Source: Sunxiuqinia sp965230765 | Lineage (GTDB): Bacteria; Bacteroidota; Bacteroidia; Bacteroidales; Prolixibacteraceae | Length of the DNA: 64,000 nucleotides | Direction: 5' to 3' | Assembly (NCBI GenBank): GCA_965230765.1 | Contig: CBDDLR010000001.1 | Coordinates: 2,542,001 to 2,606,000 of the forward strand | In this document: in pieces, positions 8,659-17,720 of the stretch | How positions within the stretch are numbered: position 1 is the first letter of the stretch | Layout of the letters: the number at the start of each line of letters is the position of its first letter | The notes under the pieces: model-generated | Told to the model about the DNA's origin: nothing | What the model saw: only the letters and a program-made list of their open reading frames with translations | Databases searched by the model: none | Program-made: the position numbers and the translations under genes

Positions 8659-9759
8659 TTATTTTTTATCCTCATATTTAAGAAGTGCAAACGTAGCAAA
8701 GGTTGCCAGCCAATGCGCACCAGCATATTCCCCAGTGTCCATTTTGGAATAGCTGAACTGAAAGTGTTCTATCCCTAATTTAATCATTTCTGAATTCTCT
8801 AGCGCATATCCCAGTTCAAAAAGACACCAAGCCCTGCTAAAGTTTAATCCGTCAAGATGTGCAAGTTTACCATCGCTTCTGTCGGTAACAATAGCCGGAG
8901 TGAGGAAATAAGATGGATTTTCGTCGAATCCGGGTAAGAAACAGTCTAACCACTTTTCGAATTCATCCGCACCCAGAACCTTTTGCATCAATGAGATTTC
9001 CTGTAACACTGGTGATAGGAAATCATAACCGCCTGGCTCCCATTTGATTGGGGCTTCGGTGTCATTGATATAATACTCTTTGGCTTTTTCTTCAATTTTG
9101 CTGGCAAGCTCCAGATTGTGTTTAATTGCATAATCATAGGCAAAAGACATACCGAAAGCCGTATTTGGGTGTTCCCCCACGCGGATCGGGTATTTTAGTT
9201 TGTCAAGGAACTCAATAAATTTTTGGGCAATTAGATCAACCAATGGTTTTAGGTCTACATGCATTTGTTCGGCATCTGGATGTTCCCATTCCAAAAGAGC
9301 TTCATCCAGTTTTAATAACCATGCCCACCCATAGGTTCGTTCAAAATTTTTATTGTGCTTGTCGTTGAAATATTCAACCTCTTGCAGTATTTTATCTTTA
9401 GTGATATTCGTTTTAAGTTTCTTCAGGATCTCATCTCCATATTCGAACTCCGGGAATTTTGAAAGAAGCGTAACCAATGTCCAATGACCATGGACAGATG
9501 AGTGCCAATCGAAACAACCATAAAATGCAGGGTGCAATTCCTTTGGAGTGGCCAGGTAAGTACTGTCACCAAAAACGTGACCTGGTTTATTCGGATACTC
9601 TCTGTCAACACAATCGAAGGCAAATTCGTACAAGTAATGTGCTTTGTCAATATCTAGCTTGATGTTTGATTCAGAATCAAGAACCTGAGAGAACCCAACG
9701 CTTACAAAAGATAAACTCAATATGAAAATGAATGATGATTTAAACAATAGTTTTTTCAT
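8659..9759 (-). CDS. Exported DUF2891 protein
   Basis: The 366-residue protein has a signal peptide (residues 1-25, ending VGFSQ). The rest is an alpha-helical repeat domain with the conserved HPAFYGCFDWHSSVHGHW stretch and later DGLNFSRAW and GAHWLATFA segments, typical of DUF2891. The aromatic and His/Asp conservation resembles alpha/alpha-toroid enzymes, so a periplasmic sugar-active function is possible, but it is not established. The gene precedes trmJ by 7 bp, an operon pairing that does not itself suggest a role. Confidence 0.8.
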   Translation of the reverse strand: MKKLLFKSSFIFILSLSFVSVGFSQVLDSESNIKLDIDKAHYLYEFAFDCVDREYPNKPGHVFGDSTYLATPKELHPAFYGCFDWHSSVHGHWTLVTLLSKFPEFEYGDEILKKLKTNITKDKILQEVEYFNDKHNKNFERTYGWAWLLKLDEALLEWEHPDAEQMHVDLKPLVDLIAQKFIEFLDKLKYPIRVGEHPNTAFGMSFAYDYAIKHNLELASKIEEKAKEYYINDTEAPIKWEPGGYDFLSPVLQEISLMQKVLGADEFEKWLDCFLPGFDENPSYFLTPAIVTDRSDGKLAHLDGLNFSRAWCLFELGYALENSEMIKLGIEHFQFSYSKMDTGEYAGAHWLATFATFALLKYEDKK

Positions 9760-9855
9760 TACAGGAAGATTTTAATAACTCAATAGCTGCAAATATAAAA
9801 ATAGAAAGCCCAAATGCATGGACATTTAGGCTTAAATTACAAAGATTAAATTTCG

Positions 9856-10557
9856 CTATAATGTGTTGTAATATTCAATGAGTTTTTTCAGGTCTTCTTC
9901 CTTTTTCACTTTAAGTTTTTCTGATTTAATGTATTTGGCTAATTTGTTTTTTTGATCTTGCAGAATGGCCAGGCATTCTTTTTCATTTTTTACTTTTTCA
10001 ATATTCTTTTGGTTTATTAAAATATAAAACTCATCTGTTTTAGTATAGAATTTTGCTGGTTTTGGATCTTGAAATGGTTTTGCTGGCTCAGCTTTTTTTA
10101 ATCCACACAATTGTTTCTTTAACAAAGACACTTTCCCTACTTCAAGTAGGACATAATAACCTTTGACCTTTTTATTCTCCTTTAGGAACTCACCGTATAT
10201 GTATTGTTGATCATCAATTATTATAAATTTATAATCAGAAGGATTATCAATGTATAAGTCTTTACCATTGACATCCTCAAATTCAATCCGATCTTCATAT
10301 TTATTGTACCTTAAAGGAATGTTCTGGTATATGTCGCCATTGTTTCTAATAACCGTTCCTTTAACATATTCTGACCGAGCAAATGGCGATCCCTCAACTG
10401 GTTTTTGTGCTGATGTTGCCCTTGTTATTGGCGCATGATTTCCTCCTAGGCCAGTATAGAAGTCACGCAGATCGTACATGCGTTGTGCATTGGTGTTGGT
10501 AGAAAATAAAACCAATACCAATACAACAATTGATTTAATCCAAACTATTTTTTTCAT
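9856..10557 (-). CDS. Exported hypothetical protein, paralogue A
   Basis: The 233-residue protein has a signal peptide (residues 1-25, ending NTNAQ). A beta-rich middle follows (GTVIRNNGDIYQNIPLRY, KYEDRIEF), then a lysine-rich helical tail. It is clearly paralogous to the next gene upstream: the block GSPFA-x-(S/T)E to NIPLRYNKYEDR is nearly identical in both. I do not recognise a named family. The beta portion resembles the N-terminal part of many small Bacteroidota envelope proteins. ATG at 10557; 57 bp separate it from its paralogue. Confidence 0.7.
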   Translation of the reverse strand: MKKIVWIKSIVVLVLVLFSTNTNAQRMYDLRDFYTGLGGNHAPITRATSAQKPVEGSPFARSEYVKGTVIRNNGDIYQNIPLRYNKYEDRIEFEDVNGKDLYIDNPSDYKFIIIDDQQYIYGEFLKENKKVKGYYVLLEVGKVSLLKKQLCGLKKAEPAKPFQDPKPAKFYTKTDEFYILINQKNIEKVKNEKECLAILQDQKNKLAKYIKSEKLKVKKEEDLKKLIEYYNTL

Positions 10558-10614
10558 TTTACTTATTATTTTAAAAGTAAAACTTTAAACTAAAATATAA
10601 AACAACTAGATGGT

Positions 10615-11307
10615 TCAAAGTGTATTGTAATAAGATATAATCTGTCTGAGATTTTTCTCTTTTTTTGTTTTAATCTTTTCTTTTTTAATATAAGCTGATA
10701 ATTCACTCTGGTGATCATTAAGTATTATGGGGATACTCTTTACATTTTTTACTTCCTCGATCCTCTTTTCGTTGGTTAAGATATAAAATTCATCTGGTTT
10801 AGCATAATATCTTGCGGGTTTTGGTGCCTGAAACGGTTTTGCTGATTCTGATTCTTTAATCCCGCATTTTAGTTTTTTCAGAAGAGATAGCTTCCCAATC
10901 TCTAGTAGTTGAAAGTACCCGCGTTTTATCCTATTGTTTTCAAAAAACTGGCCGTATATGTAATGTTGATCCCCAATTTTTATGTTTCGGTAATGATCCG
11001 GGTTATCGATATAAAATGGAAGTCCACTTTTATGTTTGAATTCCATTCTGTCTTCGTACTTATTGTATCTCAACGGAATGTTTTTATAAATGTCACCATT
11101 GTTTTTGATTACTGTCCCAGGGATAAATTCAGTTTGGGCAAAAGGTGATCCAGAAATTGTAACCTTTTTCTCTTGAGGGCTTAAATGTACATTTATTCCT
11201 CCAACAGCTTGATAAAAATCATTTAAATCAAATACTAATTGAGCATATGATTGATACGTAAAAAGAGTAAGTATAGCTATAAGACTCACTGAAAATAGTT
11301 TTTTCAT
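10615..11307 (-). CDS. Exported hypothetical protein, paralogue B
   Basis: A 230-residue sister of the neighbouring protein. It has a signal peptide (ending QSYAQ, about residue 22), the same beta block (GSPFAQTEFIPGTVIKNNGD, NIPLRYNKYEDRMEF), the same KPARYY/FYILTNEKRIEEVKN segment and the same ending YYNTL. ATG at 11307 places the signal peptide correctly; the frame extends 11 codons upstream without need. The tandem arrangement implies local duplication followed by divergence to roughly half identity. Function unknown. Confidence 0.7.
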   Translation of the reverse strand: MKKLFSVSLIAILTLFTYQSYAQLVFDLNDFYQAVGGINVHLSPQEKKVTISGSPFAQTEFIPGTVIKNNGDIYKNIPLRYNKYEDRMEFKHKSGLPFYIDNPDHYRNIKIGDQHYIYGQFFENNRIKRGYFQLLEIGKLSLLKKLKCGIKESESAKPFQAPKPARYYAKPDEFYILTNEKRIEEVKNVKSIPIILNDHQSELSAYIKKEKIKTKKEKNLRQIISYYNTL

Positions 11308-11483
11308 GGTGTATGATTTTTGTTTTCTTTTAATGTACATATTTTTCCACTAGATGCCTTTGATTATGATAAGCGTAATCAATAAAAGAATAATAAAAAA
11401 TACGAACTGCATGTTTGAGTCAGTGTACTGCAATTATTGGTCGATTAACTACATGTGAATAGGTAGGGCAAGTAACAAAAAAA

Positions 11484-11681
11484 TTACAGTCTTTTTGGCC
11501 TACCAATTAAAAAATATAGAATAGAGCCTAGAAATGGCAGAAATAGTACTACTAGTACCCAGATAATCTTATCATTTCCTTTGAAGTCATTTTTCAAGAT
11601 GCTGATTAAAGCAAAAACAACCAATAAGAAAGCAAAAAATATTAATGCTAGTGGTAAAAAAACGAGTAATCCAGATGCCAT
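11484..11681 (-). CDS. Small membrane protein with PLDc_N-like domain, copy 1
   Basis: The 65-residue product has two membrane helices: residues about 4-28, then a short charged loop, then VLVVLFLPFLGSILYFLIG. The ending FLIGRPKRL matches the N-terminal membrane module of cardiolipin synthases (PLDc_N), which also occurs as stand-alone small proteins. ATG at 11681 aligns with the start of the sister gene. A TTG 17 codons upstream would read through the tail of that sister gene and is less likely. Role unknown; membrane insertion is certain from composition. Confidence 0.65.
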   Translation of the reverse strand: MASGLLVFLPLALIFFAFLLVVFALISILKNDFKGNDKIIWVLVVLFLPFLGSILYFLIGRPKRL

Positions 11682-11803
11682 AACAAAATAATTATAGGGT
11701 GAAAAATTAAGAGATTCTTTTTGGTCTGCCAATTAGGAAATATAGAATTGAGCCCAGAAATGGCAGAAATAGTACTACTAGTACCCAGATAATTTTATCA
11801 TTG
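11491..11803. repeat. Tandem duplication covering the 3' halves of two small membrane-protein genes
   Basis: Bases about 11491-11577 repeat at about 11717-11803 (offset 226 bp) with only scattered mismatches, including a perfect stretch of more than 30 bp. The repeat covers the conserved C-terminal coding part of both PLDc_N-like genes, while the N-terminal parts have diverged. This points to recent duplication or gene conversion. Confidence 0.8.
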
Positions 11804-11925
11804 TCCTTAAACTCATTTCTTATTATACTGATTATTGCGAGTAAAGGCAGTAAAAGAATAAACAGTACGATTAACATCCAAAAAATCAAGAATTCTGCAG
11901 CACCAACTAAAGCTAAAATAATCAT
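11707..11925 (-). CDS. Small membrane protein with PLDc_N-like domain, copy 2
   Basis: The 72-residue product has two membrane helices and the same C-terminal stretch as its neighbour (NDKIIWVLVVLFLPFLGSI, ending RPKRIS). ATG at 11925 is used; an upstream TTG at 11952 is possible. It ends 25 bp before the ATG of copy 1. Like its sister it resembles PLDc_N modules. The pair lies directly downstream of the PgpH-like gene (41 bp from its stop), so cotranscription is possible. Confidence 0.65.
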   Translation of the reverse strand: MIILALVGAAEFLIFWMLIVLFILLLPLLAIISIIRNEFKDNDKIIWVLVVLFLPFLGSILYFLIGRPKRIS

Positions 11926-11966
11926 GTTTATTGTTTTATGGGTGAACGTCAATAAAAGTAGCTATA

Positions 11967-14012
11967 CTATTTGGGATATTCAATACGGATGTGATAAATA
12001 TTTACCAGTTTCTCCAAAAGGGTTTCTTTTAGTACCCGGATTTCGTTTAAGGTTAAATCAGCATTGTTAAGTTGTCCTTCATCAATTTTTTGATTCACCA
12101 TATTTTCAATCAATTCTTTTAGATTGTCGTAGGTTTTTTCTTTTAACGCACGGGATGCAGCTTCAATTCCATCAGTAAGCATAACCACTGAAGTTTCTTT
12201 GCTTTTTGGTGGAGGGCCAGGGTACGTAAAATCCCTGGAATCAACTTCGTCATTTGGATTTTCCTTCTTATGAAGCGTGTAGAAATATTTAGCCTGGGTA
12301 GTGCCATGATGACTATGGATAAAATCAATCAAAATTTCAGGAAGGTTGTTTTTCCGAGCTAGTTTTATCCCGTGTGTAACATGATCGATAATTATTTTAG
12401 CACTTTCTTTATGTCCAAGTTCACTGTGTGGATTCATGCCTGCCGACTGGTTTTCAATAAAATAAACCGGGTCGTTTGTTTTTCCAATGTCATGGTACAG
12501 TGCACCTGCACGCACTAAAAACGGATTTCCCCCGATTCGATGAACAACCTCTTCTGCAAGGTTGGCTACCTGTAGGGAATGTTGAAAAGTTCCCGGTGCG
12601 TCCTGAGAAAGTTTTCGTAATAACGGTTGATTGGTATCTGCCAATTCGATTAGGGTTACATCAGAAACAAAACCAAATATTTTTTCGAAAATATATATGA
12701 GCGGGTAGGCTAACAATACAAGGATCGCATTACCTCCAAACCATTGCAATTCTTTCCAGGGGATGGTATCAATATTTCCTTCCTGAACCATCGACAACGA
12801 TAAAAATACCGCAGAATAACTCAGAAAAACCCAAAAAGCAGTTAAAACAAGATGCGACCTTCTGTGAAGTTTATCGAGACTAAATACTGCAATTACCCCA
12901 GTGATCATATTCAAAAAGATAAACTCGTAGTTGTTAGGAGCAAAGTAACCAACAAGGAGTGATGTTACCAGCAGTGAAAAAATAGCTGTTCTGGAATCAA
13001 AAAATATTCTTAGCAGAATTGGAAGAATAGCTATTGGCACAACATACAGGTTGATCAATTCCTGCTCGTTTACAAACCTGGAGATGAAAACCATAAAAAT
13101 GATCATCAGGAAAATGAAGGTTAGCCTCCTTTTTTGAAAAAAGATGTCCTTTCGGTAATAAGCTAAATAAAGCGCGATAATGAGCATGCAGGAAATGATC
13201 AGGATTACTTTACCGAGCATGACCAGGTAGTTGTCAATGTCTTGTCCTCTTCTGGTTTCGTAGGTATTTTTTAGCGATTCCAGGATTATCAGCTTGTCAG
13301 GAGTAACAATATCACCTTTAAATATGATGCGTTCGCCAGCTTGTACCATCCCTTTGGTGAGCGATATAGTTGAAAGCAGGTTCTCCCGCTCAAGCTCATT
13401 TAAGTCGGTATCAAACGATAAATTTGCCTGTAGGTAATCATTTAAATTGATTGACTCGCTGAACCTGAGATAATCGTCACCTAAATAAGTTTTTGCAGAA
13501 TCCACCATCGCAGAATATGCACTCTTCAGCGAGTGCAATTGCTTGGTACTAACCCGTTCGGCAGTTTTGCCACGAACAAGGAACACTTCATCTTTCCCAT
13601 TTACTTCAGGAAAATTCTCAATTGATTTTGAGAGAAGCCCGGAATCGTATATTGAGATGATTTGATTTCTGGTAAAATGTGCTTCTGGAAAAGAGTCGCT
13701 CAGTGCTTTTATATCTTCATCGAAGCTAGCTAGTTGTTGCTGGGCAACCAGGCTGTCAACCAGTAAGTAAGGGGCAAATCGTTTAGATAAAGAGTCTTTT
13801 TCCAACTCAATTTCTTCTGTAGATTTTAAGATGGCAAAATTGAATGGTGCAACCAGTGTTTCGTGACGCCAAGGTGCATTTTTTTGAAATTCGTATTTGA
13901 AACGACTTTCGCCCGGAATAGATAAAAATAGCAACACTGTAGCAGCCAGGAACACAAATCCAATGTATGCCAGCTGATAATATTTTTTCAGTTGAGTTAA
14001 TAACTTTTTCAT
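11967..14012 (-). CDS. 7TM-HD family phosphohydrolase (PgpH-like)
   Basis: A 681-residue membrane protein: an N-terminal helix, an extracytoplasmic 7TMR-HDED domain (about 40-270), seven membrane segments (about 275-455) and a cytoplasmic HD domain. The metal-binding residues are visible in HSLQVANLAEE, LYHDIGK and IDFIHSHHGT. In Listeria the homologous PgpH hydrolyses c-di-AMP, so a nucleotide second-messenger phosphodiesterase is likely. ATG at 14012 follows the usual Lys-rich N-terminus; six extra codons from a TTG are unlikely. Divergent from the NlpC/P60 gene. Confidence 0.9.
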   Translation of the reverse strand: MKKLLTQLKKYYQLAYIGFVFLAATVLLFLSIPGESRFKYEFQKNAPWRHETLVAPFNFAILKSTEEIELEKDSLSKRFAPYLLVDSLVAQQQLASFDEDIKALSDSFPEAHFTRNQIISIYDSGLLSKSIENFPEVNGKDEVFLVRGKTAERVSTKQLHSLKSAYSAMVDSAKTYLGDDYLRFSESINLNDYLQANLSFDTDLNELERENLLSTISLTKGMVQAGERIIFKGDIVTPDKLIILESLKNTYETRRGQDIDNYLVMLGKVILIISCMLIIALYLAYYRKDIFFQKRRLTFIFLMIIFMVFISRFVNEQELINLYVVPIAILPILLRIFFDSRTAIFSLLVTSLLVGYFAPNNYEFIFLNMITGVIAVFSLDKLHRRSHLVLTAFWVFLSYSAVFLSLSMVQEGNIDTIPWKELQWFGGNAILVLLAYPLIYIFEKIFGFVSDVTLIELADTNQPLLRKLSQDAPGTFQHSLQVANLAEEVVHRIGGNPFLVRAGALYHDIGKTNDPVYFIENQSAGMNPHSELGHKESAKIIIDHVTHGIKLARKNNLPEILIDFIHSHHGTTQAKYFYTLHKKENPNDEVDSRDFTYPGPPPKSKETSVVMLTDGIEAASRALKEKTYDNLKELIENMVNQKIDEGQLNNADLTLNEIRVLKETLLEKLVNIYHIRIEYPK

Positions 14013-14064
14013 AAATACCTTTTTAAACAAGTGCCAAGAACTGGTTATCTCAATTTGATGTGTT

Positions 14065-14072
14065 TATATTTG
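14065..14072 (+). promoter_or_regulatory. -7 promoter box of the NlpC/P60-Nudix unit
   Basis: TATATTTG is a perfect TAnnTTTG box 25 bp before the ATG at 14098. A clear -33 TTG at standard distance is not seen. Confidence 0.45.
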
Positions 14073-14097
14073 AAAATTAAAATTAATAATTTCTTTG

Positions 14098-14886
14098 ATG
14101 AATTACGGGATTTCCGCTTTAAGTATCATTCCTGTTCGTAAAGAACCATCCGAAAAAAGTGAAATGACTACTCAAATACTATTTGGTGAACATTTCACAG
14201 TTCATGAGCAAATTGTTGGTTGGACACGTATTAAAATGTGTTATGATGGTTATGAAGGGTGGATTGATCAGAAAATGATAACACCTTTGGCAGAAAGGAC
14301 TTATCAGAAAATTGAGCATGCTCCAACTGCTGTTTGTACCGATATTTTTAACATCATTCGGATTAATGATGAACAAACAACCATGATTGTTGCAGGAAGT
14401 TCCTTGCCCTGTTGGAGACCATACAAAAAAGAATTTTCCATCAATAAAGAAGTTTTTCCAATGGAAGGAAAATTCATGTACAACCAGCCAGACGATGTGC
14501 GAAAATCCATTATTCAGCAGTCTCTTTTGTATTTTAATGCACCATATTTGTGGGGAGGGCGTTCACCATTTGGAATTGATTGCTCTGGCTTAACACAAGT
14601 AATTTACAAACAAGCCGGAATATTTCTTCCAAGGGATGCAACTGAGCAGGTTCATTTAGGTGTTGCCTTTTCGTTTGTTGAAGAAGCTAAACCCGGTGAT
14701 CTTGCTTTTTTTGATGATGAAGAAGGAAACATTATTCATGTGGGCATTATTTGGGAGAAAGGAAAAATCATTCATGCATCCGGAAAAGTGCGGATTGATA
14801 ATGTTGATCAGTTTGGGATTTTCAATGTAGACACCAAACGATATTCCCATAAAATGAGGGTGATGAAACGAATAATTGCTGAATAA
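14098..14886 (+). CDS. NlpC/P60 family cell-wall peptidase (C40)
   Basis: A 262-residue protein with an SH3b-like N-terminal domain (about 5-70), a second beta linker, and a C-terminal NlpC/P60 domain. The catalytic triad is visible: Cys162 in FGIDCSGL, His214 in IHVGII, and the third residue His226 in HASG. Such enzymes cut the gamma-D-Glu-diaminopimelate or L-Lys bond of peptidoglycan stem peptides. No signal peptide is evident, so like YkfC relatives it may recycle muropeptides in the cytoplasm, or it is exported unconventionally. ATG at 14098. The Nudix gene follows after 27 bp. Confidence 0.88.
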   Translation: MNYGISALSIIPVRKEPSEKSEMTTQILFGEHFTVHEQIVGWTRIKMCYDGYEGWIDQKMITPLAERTYQKIEHAPTAVCTDIFNIIRINDEQTTMIVAGSSLPCWRPYKKEFSINKEVFPMEGKFMYNQPDDVRKSIIQQSLLYFNAPYLWGGRSPFGIDCSGLTQVIYKQAGIFLPRDATEQVHLGVAFSFVEEAKPGDLAFFDDEEGNIIHVGIIWEKGKIIHASGKVRIDNVDQFGIFNVDTKRYSHKMRVMKRIIAE

Positions 14887-14913
14887 TTTTATCAAGAATC
14901 AAGAATCAAGACT

Positions 14914-15342
14914 ATGTATTCATATAACTATCCACGACCAGCACTAACTGTTGATGCATTAATTCTTAAAAAAGAAACAGCTGAAGTTTTGCTTATTCAA
15001 AGAGGGCAGGAGCCTTTTAAAGATCAGTGGGCATTACCCGGTGGATTTGTAGATATGGATGAGCTTTTGGAAACAGCATGTTTACGTGAGTTGGAAGAAG
15101 AAACCGGGTTGAAACTTAATAAACTATCTCAATTTAAAACCTACGATGCCATTGATCGAGACCCACGTGGTAGGACAGTTTCAGTAGTATTTTGTGGTTT
15201 TGCTGAAAAGGATGCACATGTAAAAGGTGGTGATGATGCTTCTGAAGCAGCTTGGTTCAAAATTGATAAATTGCCTCAGATTGCCTTTGATCATGCTTCA
15301 ATAATTGCTGAATTTTTTGCTGTTATTGGCCAATCAAAGTGA
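14914..15342 (+). CDS. Nudix hydrolase
   Basis: A 142-residue cytoplasmic pyrophosphohydrolase. The Nudix box GX5EX7REUXEEXGU is complete from about residue 46 (GGFVDMDELLETACLRELEE followed by ETGL). The overall layout (PALTVDALILKKE, WALPGGFVD) is that of ADP-ribose or NAD-related Nudix enzymes in Bacteroidota, but the substrate cannot be told from sequence. It follows the C40 peptidase gene in what looks like one unit, with a short repeated AAGAATC stretch between them. Confidence 0.9.
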   Translation: MYSYNYPRPALTVDALILKKETAEVLLIQRGQEPFKDQWALPGGFVDMDELLETACLRELEEETGLKLNKLSQFKTYDAIDRDPRGRTVSVVFCGFAEKDAHVKGGDDASEAAWFKIDKLPQIAFDHASIIAEFFAVIGQSK

Positions 15343-15428
15343 TAGGTAATTGTCTTTTTGTTTTGTCGTTGTGAGCAGTATTTGCTGTCCATCAAAAAAA
15401 TAATTAATCAACAAATAAATCTAATACG

Positions 15429-17651
15429 ATGAAACCAACACTGTTAAGTATTTTATCCTTACTGGTTTTATTCATTTCCTGCCAGCAACCAGAAGTTAAG
15501 GAAGTCAAGATTGATCCTGAAATCGAAAACAGTTTTAGAAACTATACCTTGCCAATTGAAGAACGGGTTCAAATGCTTATTGCAGAGCTTACCCTTGAGG
15601 AAAAAATCTCTTTGATGACTCATGACTCAAAAGCAATTGACCGTCTGGAAATTCCAGCTTACAACTGGTGGAATGAAGGCCTGCACGGCGTTGCACGTTC
15701 AGCGCCTGCAACGGTTTTCCCACAAGCGATTGGAATGGCGGCTACCTTCAACCCGGAATTGATTCATGAAGTAGCCACAGCTATTTCTGATGAAGGTAGG
15801 GCATTGTACAATGCGGCAATTGAAAAAGGTATTCACAAACAATACCTTGGTCTAACTTATTGGTCACCAAACGTAAATATTTTTCGCGATCCAAGATGGG
15901 GAAGAGGTCATGAAACTTATGGCGAAGACCCATTTCTTTCAGGAAAATTAGGTGCAGCGTTTGTTAAAGGCCTGCAAGGAGATGATGAAAAGTATATTAA
16001 AGTAGCTGCTTGTGCCAAGCACTTTGCTGTTCACAATGGACCTGAAGCTTTGAGGCATCATTTTGATGCATTATCAAGCCCAAAAGATTTGTATGAAACT
16101 TACCTTCCTGCCTTTCAGCAGTTGATTAATGCTGATGTAGCTGGTGTAATGTGTGCCTATAATCGATTAAACAGTGAAACTTGTTGCGGAAGTTCTGCAC
16201 TGTTATCAAACCTTCTTCGTGATGAAATGGGATTTGATGGTTATATCGTGTCAGACTGTGGTGCACTTCATGACATTCATGCCAATCATAAAACGGCAAA
16301 AAATGTTGAAGAAGCTGCTGCCAAAGCCATCAAGTCAGATGTTAATGTAAACTGTGGGGCAGTCTATAAAAAATTGAAATCAGCGATTGATAAAGGACTG
16401 ATTCCTGAAAAAGAACTGGATAAAACTTTGGAAAAAAACCTTACAATGAGGTTTAGGTTGGGGATGTTTGATCCAGTTGAGATTGATCCTTATTCATCCA
16501 TCCCATTGTCTGTGATAAACAGCAAAAAGCATGTTGAACTTTCCCGGAAAGTAGCTCGTGAATCCATCGTGCTTCTAAAAAACAAGAATAACACATTACC
16601 ATTGAAAAAAGATTTGACACAGATTTATATGACTGGTAATAATGTTACTGATGTGAATGTGTTAATGGCCAACTACTATGGTGTTTCAAGGAACTATGTG
16701 ACAATACTGGAAGGTGTTGCAAAAGCTGTTTCACCAACAACGATTGTGCAATACAATCAATCGATTCTTTTAGACCAGGAAATGGATGAGTTAAAGACTG
16801 GTCAGGTTTGGAATGCGCAATTTGCTGATGCTGTGATTGCAGTAGTCGGAATATCTCCATTATTTGAAGGTGAAAATGGCGATACACCTTTTTCCAAAAC
16901 TGGTGGCGACAGGGATAAGATCGAGCTTCCCGCAAGTCAGCTTAAGTTTTTGAAGGATTTGCGTAAAGCTTGTAAGGATAAACCTTTAGTGGTTGTTGTA
17001 TGCTCTGGAAGTGCAATTGCAATGCCAGAAGTTGAAGAATTGGCCGATGCCATTGTATGGGTTTGGTATCCCGGTGAACAAGGAGGGAATGCTGTTGCAG
17101 ATGTAATCTTCGGGGATTATTCACCATCAGGTAAACTTCCAATTACGATTTATGATTCAACTGATCAGTTAGGGGATTTTGAGGATTATAGCATTTCTAA
17201 AAATAATTGGACATACAAGTACTTCGAAGGAAAACCCTTGTATCCTTTCGGATATGGACTTTCGTACAATCACGTTGAATATGCAGCTAGTGGCGATACC
17301 CAACTGAGTTTCGGCAATAGCGAGAAGCATTCAGTTTCAATAAATGTTTCCAATAAAGGAACATCTGAGCAGAATGAGACGGTTCAGCTGTATGTTAGCT
17401 CTCCCAGGGTAGGATTTAAGACACCGATTCATGCACTAAAAGCCATTAAAAATATTAAGCTCGCAGCTGGAGAACAAAAAGTAGTAACATTTGAGATTAC
17501 CCAAGAAATGCTTCAGCAAATTGATATGAATGGTGAAAAGGCATTACCCAAAGGCAAATACATAATAACAATTGGGGCTTCAAGTCCGAGTTCAGTTTCT
17601 GTAGAAAAAGGATTGACTGAGCCTGTGGTATTTTCGATTAAACTCGATTAA
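15429..17651 (+). CDS. Glycoside hydrolase family 3 lipoprotein (beta-xylosidase/beta-glucosidase type)
   Basis: A 740-residue exo-glycosidase releasing terminal beta-linked sugars. A lipoprotein signal ends at Cys18 (LFISC). The GH3 N-terminal barrel (about 45-360) contains WSPNVNIFRDPRWGRGHETY, KHFAVHN and the nucleophile Asp276 in YIVSDCGAL. The GH3 C-terminal sandwich (about 390-600) and a fibronectin-III-like domain (about 635-725) follow. The barrel motifs resemble plant-type xylosidase/arabinosidase members more than cellobiases. It stands alone, not in a SusCD locus. Transcription ends at a strong hairpin downstream. Confidence 0.92.
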   Translation: MKPTLLSILSLLVLFISCQQPEVKEVKIDPEIENSFRNYTLPIEERVQMLIAELTLEEKISLMTHDSKAIDRLEIPAYNWWNEGLHGVARSAPATVFPQAIGMAATFNPELIHEVATAISDEGRALYNAAIEKGIHKQYLGLTYWSPNVNIFRDPRWGRGHETYGEDPFLSGKLGAAFVKGLQGDDEKYIKVAACAKHFAVHNGPEALRHHFDALSSPKDLYETYLPAFQQLINADVAGVMCAYNRLNSETCCGSSALLSNLLRDEMGFDGYIVSDCGALHDIHANHKTAKNVEEAAAKAIKSDVNVNCGAVYKKLKSAIDKGLIPEKELDKTLEKNLTMRFRLGMFDPVEIDPYSSIPLSVINSKKHVELSRKVARESIVLLKNKNNTLPLKKDLTQIYMTGNNVTDVNVLMANYYGVSRNYVTILEGVAKAVSPTTIVQYNQSILLDQEMDELKTGQVWNAQFADAVIAVVGISPLFEGENGDTPFSKTGGDRDKIELPASQLKFLKDLRKACKDKPLVVVVCSGSAIAMPEVEELADAIVWVWYPGEQGGNAVADVIFGDYSPSGKLPITIYDSTDQLGDFEDYSISKNNWTYKYFEGKPLYPFGYGLSYNHVEYAASGDTQLSFGNSEKHSVSINVSNKGTSEQNETVQLYVSSPRVGFKTPIHALKAIKNIKLAAGEQKVVTFEITQEMLQQIDMNGEKALPKGKYIITIGASSPSSVSVEKGLTEPVVFSIKLD

Positions 17652-17668
17652 AAATTCACGATAGAAAA

Positions 17669-17705
17669 GAATAGGGACACAACCTAAATTGTGCCCCTAT
17701 TTTTA
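17669..17705. terminator. Bidirectional terminator between convergent genes
   Basis: An arm AATAGGGACACAA pairs with TTGTGCCCCTATT (one mismatch), followed on the plus strand by a T-run and on the minus strand by T-rich sequence. It lies between the stop codons of the GH3 gene (plus) and the cysteine-synthase-like gene (minus). Confidence 0.85.
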
Positions 17706-17720
17706 TAATGGAAATACTAA

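Noticed and set aside
15429..17651. GH3 gene as part of a polysaccharide utilisation locus
   Set aside because: No susC/susD or other glycosidase is adjacent; it lies alone between a Nudix gene and a convergent amino-acid enzyme gene.
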